NCBI GenBank assembly: GCA_905211485.1
Contig: CAJMAW010000062.1
Span: 1 to 17,449, forward strand
Reading direction: 5' to 3'
DNA: 17,449 nucleotides
Source: an uncultured Lentisphaeria bacterium
GTDB lineage: Bacteria; Verrucomicrobiota; Lentisphaeria; Victivallales; UBA1829
The notes beneath the pieces were generated by a model. It was not told the DNA's origin and searched no databases. It worked only from the letters and a program-made list of their open reading frames with translations. The position numbers and the translations under genes are program-made. Shown here piece after piece: positions 1-6,687 of the stretch. The first letter of the stretch is position 1. Each line of letters starts with the position of its first letter.

Positions 1-40
1 CCTTCGCCGGAGACTCCACAATCACCAGTTTGCTGTCCAT
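1..40 (-). CDS. topA: DNA topoisomerase I, 5' end only (partial)
   Basis: Reading the minus strand from the ATG at 40-38 gives MDSKLVIVESPAK before the window ends. This is the characteristic N-terminus of bacterial type IA topoisomerase I, where the strand LVIVESPAKA opens the Toprim domain and carries its catalytic glutamate. Topoisomerase I relaxes negative supercoils during transcription and replication. An in-frame TAA lies about 20 bases upstream of the ATG, so the start is well bounded, although no strong Shine-Dalgarno sequence is visible. The gene is divergent from argD. Only 13 residues are seen, so the call rests on this one motif; other Toprim proteins are less likely because this motif sits right at the start. 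Confidence 0.8.
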   Translation of the reverse strand, partial: MDSKLVIVESPAK

Positions 41-178
41 CAGAAAAAACACCAGAGTTTATATTGAATTGACATGGAAGATTCCCGAATTTTTCCATTG
101 CTCTTCAGGGATACAATGGCACGCATTCCCGTGAAAATCAAGCCCCTTTCCCCCCGTTCTCCGCACTCCCCGCGCTCC

Positions 179-195
179 TATTACTTACAGTAATA
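179..195. promoter_or_regulatory. 17-bp inverted repeat, possible operator
   Basis: The sequence TATTACTTACAGTAATA has two perfect 7-bp arms around a 3-base centre. It lies between two divergent genes and about 57 bp upstream of the -35 box of the argD promoter. A-T rich arms without a following T-run argue for a protein binding site rather than a terminator. It does not look like a typical ArgR box, so I do not assign a regulator. Confidence 0.35.
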
Positions 196-204
196 AGGCC
201 TTTC

Positions 205-268
205 AAAAAAAAGAAAAAAAAGGAAAAACGCAAAAAAATCAAAAAAAACGGTTGAAAAACAGAAAAAA
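205..268. promoter_or_regulatory. Near-phased A-tracts (curved DNA / UP-element-like)
   Basis: Seven A-tracts of 5-8 bases are centred near 208, 217, 226, 235, 244, 257 and 265. Most intervals are 8.5-9.5 bp, with one of 12.5. A-tracts repeated near the helical period bend DNA, and A-rich DNA just upstream of -35 can bind the RNA polymerase alpha subunit. The last two tracts flank the -35 element of the argD promoter. The effect on expression is inferred. Confidence 0.4.
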
Positions 269-279
269 CATGCTATAAT
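252..279 (+). promoter_or_regulatory. Sigma70-type promoter of argD-argF
   Basis: TTGAAA (252-257) and a perfect TATAAT (274-279) are separated by 16 bp. Transcription would begin near 286. That leaves only about 14 bases before the ATG at 300, with no ribosome binding site, but about 83 bases before the ATG at 369. Confidence 0.7.
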
Positions 280-368
280 GGTGGTTTGCTTGATATTTCA
301 TGACTTTCAAACAAAACCTGAAACGAAACCTGAAAACGGCAAAAAACGCACGGAACGGATCCATTGAG

Positions 369-1595
369 ATGAAAACGGACAAGACGACAAAAACGGCGGA
401 AATGTACCGAAATTATGTAATGTCAACCTATCCAGCTTCGGACATTCTGTTTGTCCGCGGAGCGGGGGCACGTCTGTGGGATGCGAAGGGAAGGAAGTAT
501 CTTGATTTCGCCTGCGGGATTTCCGTCTGCAATCTGGGGCACTGCCATCCGGACGTCACTCAGGCCATCTGCGAACAGGCGCAGAAACTGGTTCACGTCT
601 CCAATCTCTACATGAACGAAAACCAGCCGCGTCTTGCCAAAAAACTTATTGAAAATGGTTTCGACGGAGTCTGCTTCTTCTGCAACAGCGGAGCGGAAGC
701 CAATGAAGGGCTCATCAAACTGGCAAGAAAATGGGGACCCGCCCAAGCCAAGACCGAAATTATCGTCATGGAGGATTCCTTCCATGGCCGGACTCTCGCC
801 ACACTCGCCGCCACCGGCCGCGCCAAATACCGCAAGGGATTCCAGCCGGACATGCCCGGATTCAAATTCGTCCCCTACAACAATCTGGAAGCGGTGAAAC
901 AGGCGATTGATGAGAAAACGGCCGCGGTTCTTCTCGAACCCGTTCAGGGGGAAGGCGGAATCATCCCCGCGGATCCGGAATATCTGAAGGGACTCAGAAA
1001 ACTCTGCGATGAAAAAAACATCCTGATGCTTTTCGACGAAGTCCAGTGCGGCATGGGACGGACCGGATATCTCTTTGCCTGGCAGGGCTATGGCGTCGCT
1101 CCGGACGCTCTTTCCATGGCGAAGGCCATCGCCAACGGCATGCCGATGGGCGCGGTGGTCGCGCAAAGAAAGCTTTCCGGGGTCCTGACGCCGGGCACTC
1201 ATGCTAGCACCTTCGGGGGAACACCGCTGGTTTCCGCCGCCGCATGCGCCGTCATCGACACGATTCTGAAGGACAATCTCCTTGAAAACTGCCGCGAGCA
1301 GGGAGCGTATCTGATGGAAAAGCTTTCCGCTCTCGGAAAGAAATATCCCTTCATTCAGGGGGTGCGCGGCCGCGGTCTGATGCTCGGCGTGGTCCTCGAC
1401 TTCCCCGCGGGGGAACTGATCAGGATTCTCCGTTCCAAAGGGCTGATCGCCCTTTCCGCCGGAGAGAACGTGCTGCGTCTTCTTCCGCCTCTCACGGTCA
1501 GCAGGGAGGAATGTGACGAAGCGCTCAAAATCATTGCCCGGGGGCTTAAGGACTTGGATGCCGCCCGGAAACAGCAGGAAACGAAATCACTCTAA
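369..1595 (+). CDS. argD: Acetylornithine aminotransferase
   Basis: This PLP-dependent class III aminotransferase converts N-acetylglutamate semialdehyde plus glutamate to N-acetylornithine in arginine synthesis. Some family members also serve lysine synthesis as succinyldiaminopimelate aminotransferase. Numbered from the more upstream ATG at 300, it shows NSGAEAN (129-135), FHGRT, LLEPVQGEGG, the PLP-binding aspartate D246 in LFDEVQCGMGRTG, and the Schiff-base lysine K275 in SMAKAIANG. I prefer the ATG at 369 (408 residues, the usual length) because the preceding 23 residues are Lys/Asn-rich and unmatched in the family. The ATG at 300 also sits too close to the predicted transcription start. 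The ribosome binding site at 369 is weak (GGA, nine bases away). argF follows after 23 bp, so the two form an operon. GABA or ornithine aminotransferase is the alternative, made unlikely by the argF partner. Confidence 0.92.
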   Translation: MKTDKTTKTAEMYRNYVMSTYPASDILFVRGAGARLWDAKGRKYLDFACGISVCNLGHCHPDVTQAICEQAQKLVHVSNLYMNENQPRLAKKLIENGFDGVCFFCNSGAEANEGLIKLARKWGPAQAKTEIIVMEDSFHGRTLATLAATGRAKYRKGFQPDMPGFKFVPYNNLEAVKQAIDEKTAAVLLEPVQGEGGIIPADPEYLKGLRKLCDEKNILMLFDEVQCGMGRTGYLFAWQGYGVAPDALSMAKAIANGMPMGAVVAQRKLSGVLTPGTHASTFGGTPLVSAAACAVIDTILKDNLLENCREQGAYLMEKLSALGKKYPFIQGVRGRGLMLGVVLDFPAGELIRILRSKGLIALSAGENVLRLLPPLTVSREECDEALKIIARGLKDLDAARKQQETKSL

Positions 1596-1618
1596 AAGTC
1601 GGATTGGAGACGGGAAAT

Positions 1619-2530
1619 ATGCCTTTGGACCTCTTGACCGGCGAAGAATTCTCCAGAAACGATCTGGAACAGCTCTTCGTCCTCGCCGCGGAACTGAAAG
1701 CAGGACGTGGATCCGAAAATTCTCCGAAGCCTTTGAAAAATAAAAGCATCGGCACCATTTTCGCGAAATCGTCCACCCGCACCCGCGTATCCTTTGAAGT
1801 GGGCATTCATGAACTCGGGGGGCAGTCCCTTTATCTGGACCAGTCGAAAACGCAGATGGGGCGCGGAGAAACCGTCGCGGACACGGCGAGGGTCCTCAGC
1901 CGCTATCTCCACGGAATCGTCATCCGCACGTATTCCCAGAAGGAAGTCGAGGAACTCGCCGAATATGCCGACATTCCCGTCATCAATGCGCTGACCGACG
2001 ATTTCCATCCCTGCCAGGCCTTCACCGACTATTTCACCATCCTGGAATACGCTAAAACCTTTGACGGAATCAAAATGGCCTACCTCGGCGACGGTTCGAG
2101 CAATATGGCCAATTCCCTCATGCAGACCGCCAAAGTCCTCGGAGTGCATTTTGAAATCGCCGCTCCCGAAGAGTTCCGACCGAGAGCCGATCTCATGGCA
2201 CAGAATCTCGGTCCCGGTTCTGTTTCCTGGACCACGGACCCCATGGAAGCGCTCAAGGACGCCGATTTCATCTATACCGACGTCTGGGTCAGCATGGGCT
2301 TTGAAGAGGAATCCAAAAAACGCATGGCGACCCTCTCACCCTATCAGCTGGATATGGCTAAACTCAAGGCGGCCAAGCCCAATGTAAAAGTCCTTCACTG
2401 CCTCCCCGCTCACAGAGGCGAGGAAATCACGGACGAAGTCATGGAGTCGGAACATTCCATCGTCTTCGACGAGGCTGAAAACCGTCTCCATGTCCAAAAA
2501 GCCATCCTCTGTACTCTGATCCCGTCCTGA
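1619..2530 (+). CDS. argF: Ornithine carbamoyltransferase
   Basis: This cytosolic enzyme joins carbamoyl phosphate to ornithine to make citrulline, the next stage of arginine synthesis after the argD product. All family signatures are present, numbered from the upstream TTG at 1604: the carbamoyl-phosphate motif SSTRTR (56-61), HPCQ (135-138), DVWVSMG (226-232) and HCLPAHRGEEIT (265-276). HPCQ and SMG identify an ornithine rather than an aspartate carbamoyltransferase. The TTG at 1604 would add five residues, but the ATG at 1619 has GGAGA at 1606-1610 eight bases upstream, so it is chosen (303 residues, typical). It lies 23 bp after the argD stop and is probably co-transcribed from the argD promoter. 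Confidence 0.95.
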   Translation: MPLDLLTGEEFSRNDLEQLFVLAAELKAGRGSENSPKPLKNKSIGTIFAKSSTRTRVSFEVGIHELGGQSLYLDQSKTQMGRGETVADTARVLSRYLHGIVIRTYSQKEVEELAEYADIPVINALTDDFHPCQAFTDYFTILEYAKTFDGIKMAYLGDGSSNMANSLMQTAKVLGVHFEIAAPEEFRPRADLMAQNLGPGSVSWTTDPMEALKDADFIYTDVWVSMGFEEESKKRMATLSPYQLDMAKLKAAKPNVKVLHCLPAHRGEEITDEVMESEHSIVFDEAENRLHVQKAILCTLIPS

Positions 2531-2558
2531 GGGGAGAATACGACTCCTCCGCTTTTTT
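2531..2558 (+). terminator. Possible intrinsic terminator of argD-argF
   Basis: Directly after the argF stop, GGGGAG (2531-2536) pairs with CTCCTC (2544-2549) with one G-T wobble and a 7-base loop. A run of six T follows at 2553-2558. The stem is short, so efficiency is uncertain. Confidence 0.4.
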
Positions 2559-2667
2559 GAAAAGTGGCAGATGCTCTGTTCTTCCAGAAAAAAACAAAAA
2601 AACGTGGCGGAGTGCAATCAAGAGAGAGAGAATGTCTGTTCTTCTTCGTTCCCGACCCTGATTCTTC

Positions 2668-2688
2668 TCCCGGGCCGGGAAAATTTTT
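2668..2688 (+). terminator. Possible second intrinsic terminator downstream of argF
   Basis: TCCCG (2668-2672) and CGGGA (2676-2680) form a GC-rich 5-bp stem with a 3-base loop, followed by AAA and five T. It could back up the hairpin at 2531. Confidence 0.35.
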
Positions 2689-2745
2689 CTGTCTGTCCCT
2701 CTCCTCCCCCCTTCTTTGAAGCATTTTACGGAATCCATCATCATC

Positions 2746-2771
2746 ATTAAAAAGAAGAAGAAAAAGAAAGA
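2746..2771. repeat. Purine-only A/AAG tract
   Basis: The plus strand carries an unbroken run of A and G, mostly AAG and AAAAAG units, just after four CAT-type triplets (tcatcatcatt). It lies in non-coding DNA between convergent genes. On the minus strand it is a pyrimidine tract that could act as a weak U-rich 3' end for the PHP transcript. Confidence 0.45.
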
Positions 2772-2867
2772 CATCCCCGGCTCACAAGATTCCTGTTCCC
2801 GTCTTTTCTTCTACCGTTTTCGTCAGCAGAAGACGCACCGGAATGGAAAAGAGGGGGAAAGGCACTG

Positions 2868-4223
2868 TCATGACGCCATGGAAGGATGCCAGAACTTCCG
2901 TGACAGGCTGTCCATCCTTTCATTGATTCTTTGCATTTCCTCGGGTTCGACGGGATCTTCTCCGGCAAGGATCTGCATCATGAGACGCCCTTCTTCGCTG
3001 CGGATTCTGTCATGTTCCGGATAGAACTCCCGGAGGAGGAAGAGGGTGTATTTGACGAATCTCAGAAGTCCGATGCACCATGGGAATTCTCCGGGAGTGC
3101 GGTCCATGGCGACCACGCGGCAGGAGCGGATCGCGGAAATGATCTCTTCCCTTGTATTGGAGGGGGCAAAGACGATGGAACAGTAATTGCCCATGTTGTC
3201 GCAGAGATGCGCATCGTTGTTTCCGAGAGCGGGCAGATAACGGCCGGAACGGATGCAGAGTTCCTGATGGAGAGCGGCGTTCAGATTGTTTGCCTCGCGG
3301 ATCTGGGGGAGAGTGCTTCCGCCGCCGAAAATTTCAATGGCGTCAAAACGGGAATCCTGTACGATATAGTCCAGAACGGGTTTCGGGAGGAAGAAACGGT
3401 CATTCGGCTTCCAGTGGGGATGATTGAAGACGGAAAGGCCGCCGGATTCACGGATTTTGTCAAAGAGAAAACTGCTGGAAGCCATCAGACGTCTCAGATA
3501 CTCGTCCTGACAGGCGGGGACCTTTTCATAATACGGTTTCAGGAGTTCCGGCAGTTCGTCCGCATGATCGAGCAGGAAGTCGGAAATTCCGAAGGATCCT
3601 CCGAAATTCAGGAAATGGAGATGATGCAGATCATGCAGATGCACCTCCTCCCCGGGATAGGCGCGGAAAGTCCCGCCGCATTTCCGCGCGAAATCCACTG
3701 CCAGGAGAGAGGAATCGCGCCGCCGATGATCGCTGACGCTGATGAAGTCCAGCCCGAGCGAGCAGTTGTGTGCGGCAATGTATTCCGGGGACGCCTTGTC
3801 CCTGCTGCAGAGGGAATACACGCTGTGAAGATGCATGTCCCCGCGCAGAGGACGCAGAGAATACAGGTCCTCCTTCAGGGAAAAGACATGCTGCACCGTC
3901 AGGACAGTGCCTTCCGCTCCGAGGATCCGGATGGAGTGCTCCCCTTCCCCGCGGAAGAAAAGCTCAAAGGAAAGCACTCCGCTTCCCGGGTCGTATTCAG
4001 CCGCAAGCGGAGAATAAGCGGGACGGTTCAGTGTATAGGCGTTCATCGTGAGCCCGGGCAGAAGACCGTTTTCCAGGAGCCCGTCCGCTCCGACATACTC
4101 CACAGTCAGATGCCCGGAAACGTTCCGGAAATCGCTCTGCGGAAAAAGCCCGCGAATGGAAATGCGGGACCGGACATCCGCGGGCACTATCCTCGGAAGA
4201 ACTTCATAGAGTGAGGAAGACAT
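2868..4223 (-). CDS. PHP-domain metal-dependent phosphoesterase-like protein
   Basis: This 451-residue protein has an all-beta-looking N-terminal part (about 1-125) and then a PHP metallohydrolase domain. Metal-ligand motifs are HLHS (131-134), SDH (164-166), GEE followed by a His-rich stretch HLHDLHHLH (191-203), NHPH (267-270) and GNNDAH (334-339). PHP proteins bind two or three metals and usually cleave phosphoester bonds; relatives include histidinol phosphatase, DNA polymerase PHP domains and 3',5'-nucleoside bisphosphate phosphatases. The substrate here is unknown. The frame stays open back to a TTG at 4364 that touches the GH16 stop, but that extension is basic, of odd composition and spans a terminator. 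The ATG at 4223 is therefore preferred although its ribosome binding site (AAGG, about 16 bases away) is poor. There is no signal peptide. Confidence 0.75.
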   Translation of the reverse strand: MSSSLYEVLPRIVPADVRSRISIRGLFPQSDFRNVSGHLTVEYVGADGLLENGLLPGLTMNAYTLNRPAYSPLAAEYDPGSGVLSFELFFRGEGEHSIRILGAEGTVLTVQHVFSLKEDLYSLRPLRGDMHLHSVYSLCSRDKASPEYIAAHNCSLGLDFISVSDHRRRDSSLLAVDFARKCGGTFRAYPGEEVHLHDLHHLHFLNFGGSFGISDFLLDHADELPELLKPYYEKVPACQDEYLRRLMASSSFLFDKIRESGGLSVFNHPHWKPNDRFFLPKPVLDYIVQDSRFDAIEIFGGGSTLPQIREANNLNAALHQELCIRSGRYLPALGNNDAHLCDNMGNYCSIVFAPSNTREEIISAIRSCRVVAMDRTPGEFPWCIGLLRFVKYTLFLLREFYPEHDRIRSEEGRLMMQILAGEDPVEPEEMQRINERMDSLSRKFWHPSMAS

Positions 4224-4316
4224 GGCAGAATGCAGACACCTTTTTTTCTTGTTGTCCTTTTTCTTCAGCGGGAATCTTTTCCCCCCGGCGGATCGCACCT
4301 CTCTGGAGGGGAAAGA

Positions 4317-4342
4317 GAAAAAGCAGCGGAAGGCGCTTCCGC
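4317..4342 (-). terminator. Intrinsic terminator after GH16 gene
   Basis: On the minus strand GCGGAAG-CGC-CTTCCGC is a perfect 7-bp GC-rich stem with a 3-base loop, followed by TGCTTTTT. It begins about 20 bp beyond the GH16 stop codon. It probably ends or reduces the acyltransferase-GH16 transcript before the PHP gene. Confidence 0.8.
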
Positions 4343-4360
4343 ATTCCCCGGCTGACAAAG

Positions 4361-5212
4361 TCAATTCAAACGTTCATAGACGCGGACATAATCAATCCAG
4401 TATTTCAAGGGGAAGATGGAATCGTCGATTTCCCCGCCCCAGGCGCCTCCGATAGCAAGATTGATGATCAGGAAGAATGGCTTCCGGAAGGGATTGTCCG
4501 GACCCGTTCCGGCCTCGTCAAGAAGGAAGCGGTGGTAATGGAGACTGTCGTAATAGAAATCTATTTTCTCGCTGTCCCATTCGACGGCATAGATATGGAA
4601 GGCGTCATAGGGTTTTTCAGAGAGGATATTTCCGTTGCAGGAAGAGTACCCCTTTTCCTTGGAGGCATCGGCATAATGCACGGTTCCGTGAATGCGATCC
4701 GGATCCCATCCGACATTTTCCATGATGTCGATTTCCCCGCAGCGCGGCCATCCCAGATCCGACTTGTTCTCCCCGAGCATCCAGATGGCGGGCCATGCAC
4801 CTTTCCCGGTGGGGATCTTTGCCCGGACTTCAATCCGTCCGTAAAGCCAGGAAGCCAGTCCGCGCGTTGTGAGACTGCAGGAGGTGTAGGAAGCGAATTC
4901 GACCGCCTTGCGCCAGTCATCCGATCCCGGCTCGTAAGCGGGATTCCGGAAGGACTCCTTCCGAGCCTCTATGAGCAGGAAACGGTTTTCAATGCGCACG
5001 TTGGAAAAGGCCCCCTTCGTATAATACTGCGCTTCCCTGTTGCGCAGAAAACCGACCTCATAATTCCATTTTGCAGGATCCGGCATGGATCCATAGTTGA
5101 ATTCGTCCTGCCAGACCAGACGCCAGATCGCCTTTTGTTCATCGTTCTGATTGATTCTGACACTCGTGGAAATCGCACGGAACGCCAGCGGGAAAAAGTT
5201 CATCCATTTCAT
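4361..5212 (-). CDS. Glycoside hydrolase family 16 (beta-1,3-glucanase/laminarinase-like)
   Basis: GH16 enzymes are retaining beta-glycanases with a jelly-roll fold that cut beta-1,3 or mixed glucans, agarose, carrageenan or related polysaccharides. Numbered from the ATG at 5212 (283 residues), the catalytic motif is GEIDIMENVG at 159-168. E160 would be the nucleophile, D162 the assisting acid and E165 the acid/base; the extra residue in E-x-D-x-x-E marks the laminarinase-like beta-bulge type. Other family features are WQDEF (34-38), WPAIWMLG (140-147), and INLAIGGAWGG with the C-terminal strand WIDYVRVYE. The ATG overlaps the upstream stop as ATGA and has GGAGA about seven bases upstream. 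The N-terminus has no clear signal peptide, which is odd for a GH16 and leaves its location open. Exact substrate cannot be read from sequence. Confidence 0.9.
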   Translation of the reverse strand: MKWMNFFPLAFRAISTSVRINQNDEQKAIWRLVWQDEFNYGSMPDPAKWNYEVGFLRNREAQYYTKGAFSNVRIENRFLLIEARKESFRNPAYEPGSDDWRKAVEFASYTSCSLTTRGLASWLYGRIEVRAKIPTGKGAWPAIWMLGENKSDLGWPRCGEIDIMENVGWDPDRIHGTVHYADASKEKGYSSCNGNILSEKPYDAFHIYAVEWDSEKIDFYYDSLHYHRFLLDEAGTGPDNPFRKPFFLIINLAIGGAWGGEIDDSIFPLKYWIDYVRVYERLN

Positions 5213-6426
5213 GTTTTTTCTCCAGTAAAATAGGGATGAGAGCCCCATGGCAGCTCTTCGTTCAGCAGAAACAATTTTCCGGAACGGAAAGCGCCCCCGT
5301 TCCGGGCATAGGCTGCAAGACGTTTCTGAAGACCGCTGACATGCGGAACCGAATCAATCCCGTTTTCCACAGCCTTCGCCCCGAAAACACGCCGCACAGC
5401 ATCGGACGGCTCCGTCGAAGGAAGCATATACCCCGCCCGCTGAAATGCCAGCAGATTGGAATCCCGCCGCAAAAAGCGGTGCAGCTGCGGATCCAGAAGC
5501 CACGAATGACAGACAAAAGCCTTCGGCTTGAATTCCGGAATGCAGCGTTCAAAAAAATCACGCATCCGCAGAACGGAGTCCGCACACAGCTCCTGTTTCA
5601 GCGGCCCCGTCGCCGGAATATGGAGATTGATGACCGGATCCCCGGCAACAAGCACGATGTTCCAGGTGTTCAAATCAATCACAATCGGCTCCGCGCCCAC
5701 GACTCCTGTGGGAAAGACCGGATGCGCGGTCACTTTCCCGTAGGCTTCCATCAGACGTCTGCTCCGGAAAGCGACCGGATCATTCCCCGCAGCGATCAAG
5801 CCGGCGGAATTGAAATCGTACTCCGCATCCAGGACGGCGATCACGCGTTTGCCGTCGGAACTCCGGAACACCAGGACATCGTCGAAAAACGCCGCTCGGG
5901 AATTGCACTGAAGACGCCCGAACTGCAGCACCGCCCCGGTATGATGCACAACCAGCCACGGAACCGCCATGGCCCAGTGAATGCCGAAGGCTCCGTAATT
6001 GGTTTCATAATCATCGGTCCAGACCTTGATGTCGGTCAAGCCGTCGTAATAGATGGAAAGAGGCCATTTTTCCGCCTTGAAGTATTTCTCCCCGTGACGG
6101 ATTCCCGCAATGACAAGGGTCAAATAAAAAGCCGGCGCGTCCTCCATGCCGAATCGTTCCAGATGCGGATCGTTTTCCAGAGCCTGCTGCATCTTTTCGC
6201 TGTAGATGACATCGTAAAAAACGCTCCAGAGAAACAGTTTTTCCGGGTTTGAACGGATTCCGGTCACAGTCCGGCCCAGTTCCGCAAGCTGATTTTCACT
6301 GAACTCCGCCATCGGAGCCGCGTTGATGACATCATTCAGACGGCGTTCGGTCAAGGCGAAATCGGAAAATCCACGGCGGTCCTCGAGCTCCTGTTTCCAG
6401 AAAAGAGAATCTGTCCACTCATCCAT
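5209..6426 (-). CDS. Acyltransferase-like protein (NAT_N / GNAT_C type)
   Basis: This 405-residue protein has no signal peptide or membrane segment. From memory of the family it matches bacterial proteins with an N-terminal helical domain (about 1-130, with WSVFYDVIYS and FYLTLVIAGI) and a C-terminal GNAT-like acyltransferase domain (about 130-390). The latter contains LHIPATGPLKQELC, the block FVCHSWLLDPQL (304-315) and LPSTEPSDA. GNAT folds usually move an acyl group from CoA to an amine, but I cannot see the acceptor, and the assignment is recalled rather than searched. The ATG at 6426 has AAGGA nine bases upstream; a TTG at 6432 is too close to that site. The stop overlaps the GH16 start as ATGA, so the two are translationally coupled and probably work on the same substrate or condition. 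Confidence 0.6.
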   Translation of the reverse strand: MDEWTDSLFWKQELEDRRGFSDFALTERRLNDVINAAPMAEFSENQLAELGRTVTGIRSNPEKLFLWSVFYDVIYSEKMQQALENDPHLERFGMEDAPAFYLTLVIAGIRHGEKYFKAEKWPLSIYYDGLTDIKVWTDDYETNYGAFGIHWAMAVPWLVVHHTGAVLQFGRLQCNSRAAFFDDVLVFRSSDGKRVIAVLDAEYDFNSAGLIAAGNDPVAFRSRRLMEAYGKVTAHPVFPTGVVGAEPIVIDLNTWNIVLVAGDPVINLHIPATGPLKQELCADSVLRMRDFFERCIPEFKPKAFVCHSWLLDPQLHRFLRRDSNLLAFQRAGYMLPSTEPSDAVRRVFGAKAVENGIDSVPHVSGLQKRLAAYARNGGAFRSGKLFLLNEELPWGSHPYFTGEKT

Positions 6427-6460
6427 CTTCAAATATCCTTCATTGCATCATTCAGATGGT

Positions 6461-6488
6461 AAGATAGCACTCTCCCGGAAAGCATCAA
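6461..6488 (-). promoter_or_regulatory. Predicted promoter of acyltransferase-GH16 operon
   Basis: On the minus strand TTGATG (6488-6483) and TATCTT (6466-6461) are 16 bp apart, placing the start of transcription near 6454 and giving a short leader to the ATG at 6426. Both boxes are imperfect. A 13-bp inverted repeat CTGAATGATTCAG lies just upstream at 6508-6520, and ATCATTCAG recurs at 6448-6456. Confidence 0.45.
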
Positions 6489-6507
6489 GCCGCCGTATAT
6501 TTTTTTC

Positions 6508-6520
6508 CTGAATGATTCAG
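6508..6520. promoter_or_regulatory. 13-bp palindrome upstream of acyltransferase promoter
   Basis: CTGAATGATTCAG has perfect 6-bp arms around one central base. It sits 20 bp upstream of the predicted -35 box, a normal activator position. A related half-site is found downstream of the -10 box. No regulator is identified. Confidence 0.3.
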
Positions 6521-6580
6521 TTTTTTCTTCTGTTCCTGGGCTCCGCCGCGGAGAAAGGGGCTTCCATTTTTTCCGATAGA

Positions 6581-6627
6581 GAAAAGAAGACCTTTCTCCC
6601 TTTTTTGAAAGAAGGAGAAAGGTCTTC
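6581..6627 (-). terminator. Strong intrinsic terminator of coiled-coil lipoprotein gene
   Basis: GAAGACCTTTCTCC (6586-6599) and GGAGAAAGGTCTTC (6614-6627) form a perfect 14-bp stem with a 14-base loop that can pair further. On the minus strand it is followed by TTTTCTCT. It lies about 60 bp beyond the lipoprotein stop. The long stem suggests a highly transcribed gene or a stable mRNA 3' end. Confidence 0.8.
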
Positions 6628-6687
6628 AGAACGGGACATTTTTCAAACGCAATGGGGGAGAAAAGCGTGTGTCTCGCCTTTTGCTTA

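Larger units (their letters stand above)
41..368. other. Divergent intergenic region topA / argD
   Basis: This stretch separates the minus-strand topA start from the preferred argD start. It contains a 17-bp inverted repeat at 179-195, seven A-tracts spaced roughly 9-12 bp apart at 205-268, and a sigma70-like promoter at 252-279. I see no convincing open reading frame. The part from 300 to 368 is open in the argD frame and could encode an N-terminal extension, but it is Lys/Asn/Arg-rich and unlike the family. No clear topA promoter could be picked on the minus strand. Confidence 0.7.
2531..2867. other. Convergent intergenic region after argF
   Basis: This spacer separates argF from the convergent PHP gene. 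It holds two possible plus-strand terminators (2531-2558 and 2668-2688), a purine-only tract near 2749-2770, and an 8-bp inverted repeat (2800-2807 with 2828-2835, one wobble pair). Short open frames here have no ribosome binding sites and look like noise. I see no gene. Confidence 0.6.

Noticed and set aside
423..1202. Long minus-strand open frame of 259 codons inside argD
   Set aside because: It is antisense to argD, has no family motifs, and argD carries all its catalytic residues on the other strand.
2800..2835. Inverted repeat as terminator of the PHP gene
   Set aside because: Arms pair over 8 bp with a wobble and a 20-base loop, but no T-run follows on the minus strand.
2931..4214. Plus-strand open frame of 427 codons opposite the PHP gene
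   Set aside because: The minus strand encodes clear PHP metal-binding motifs; the plus frame is an antisense mirror with odd composition and no ribosome binding site.
4211..5233. Plus-strand open frame of 340 codons opposite GH16
   Set aside because: GH16 catalytic motif is on the minus strand with a coupled start; the plus frame runs across the terminator and shows no family resemblance.
5236..6252. Plus-strand open frame of 338 codons opposite the acyltransferase gene
   Set aside because: The minus frame has a good ribosome binding site, promoter and coupling to GH16; the plus frame is rich in Arg/His/Pro as antisense shadows usually are.
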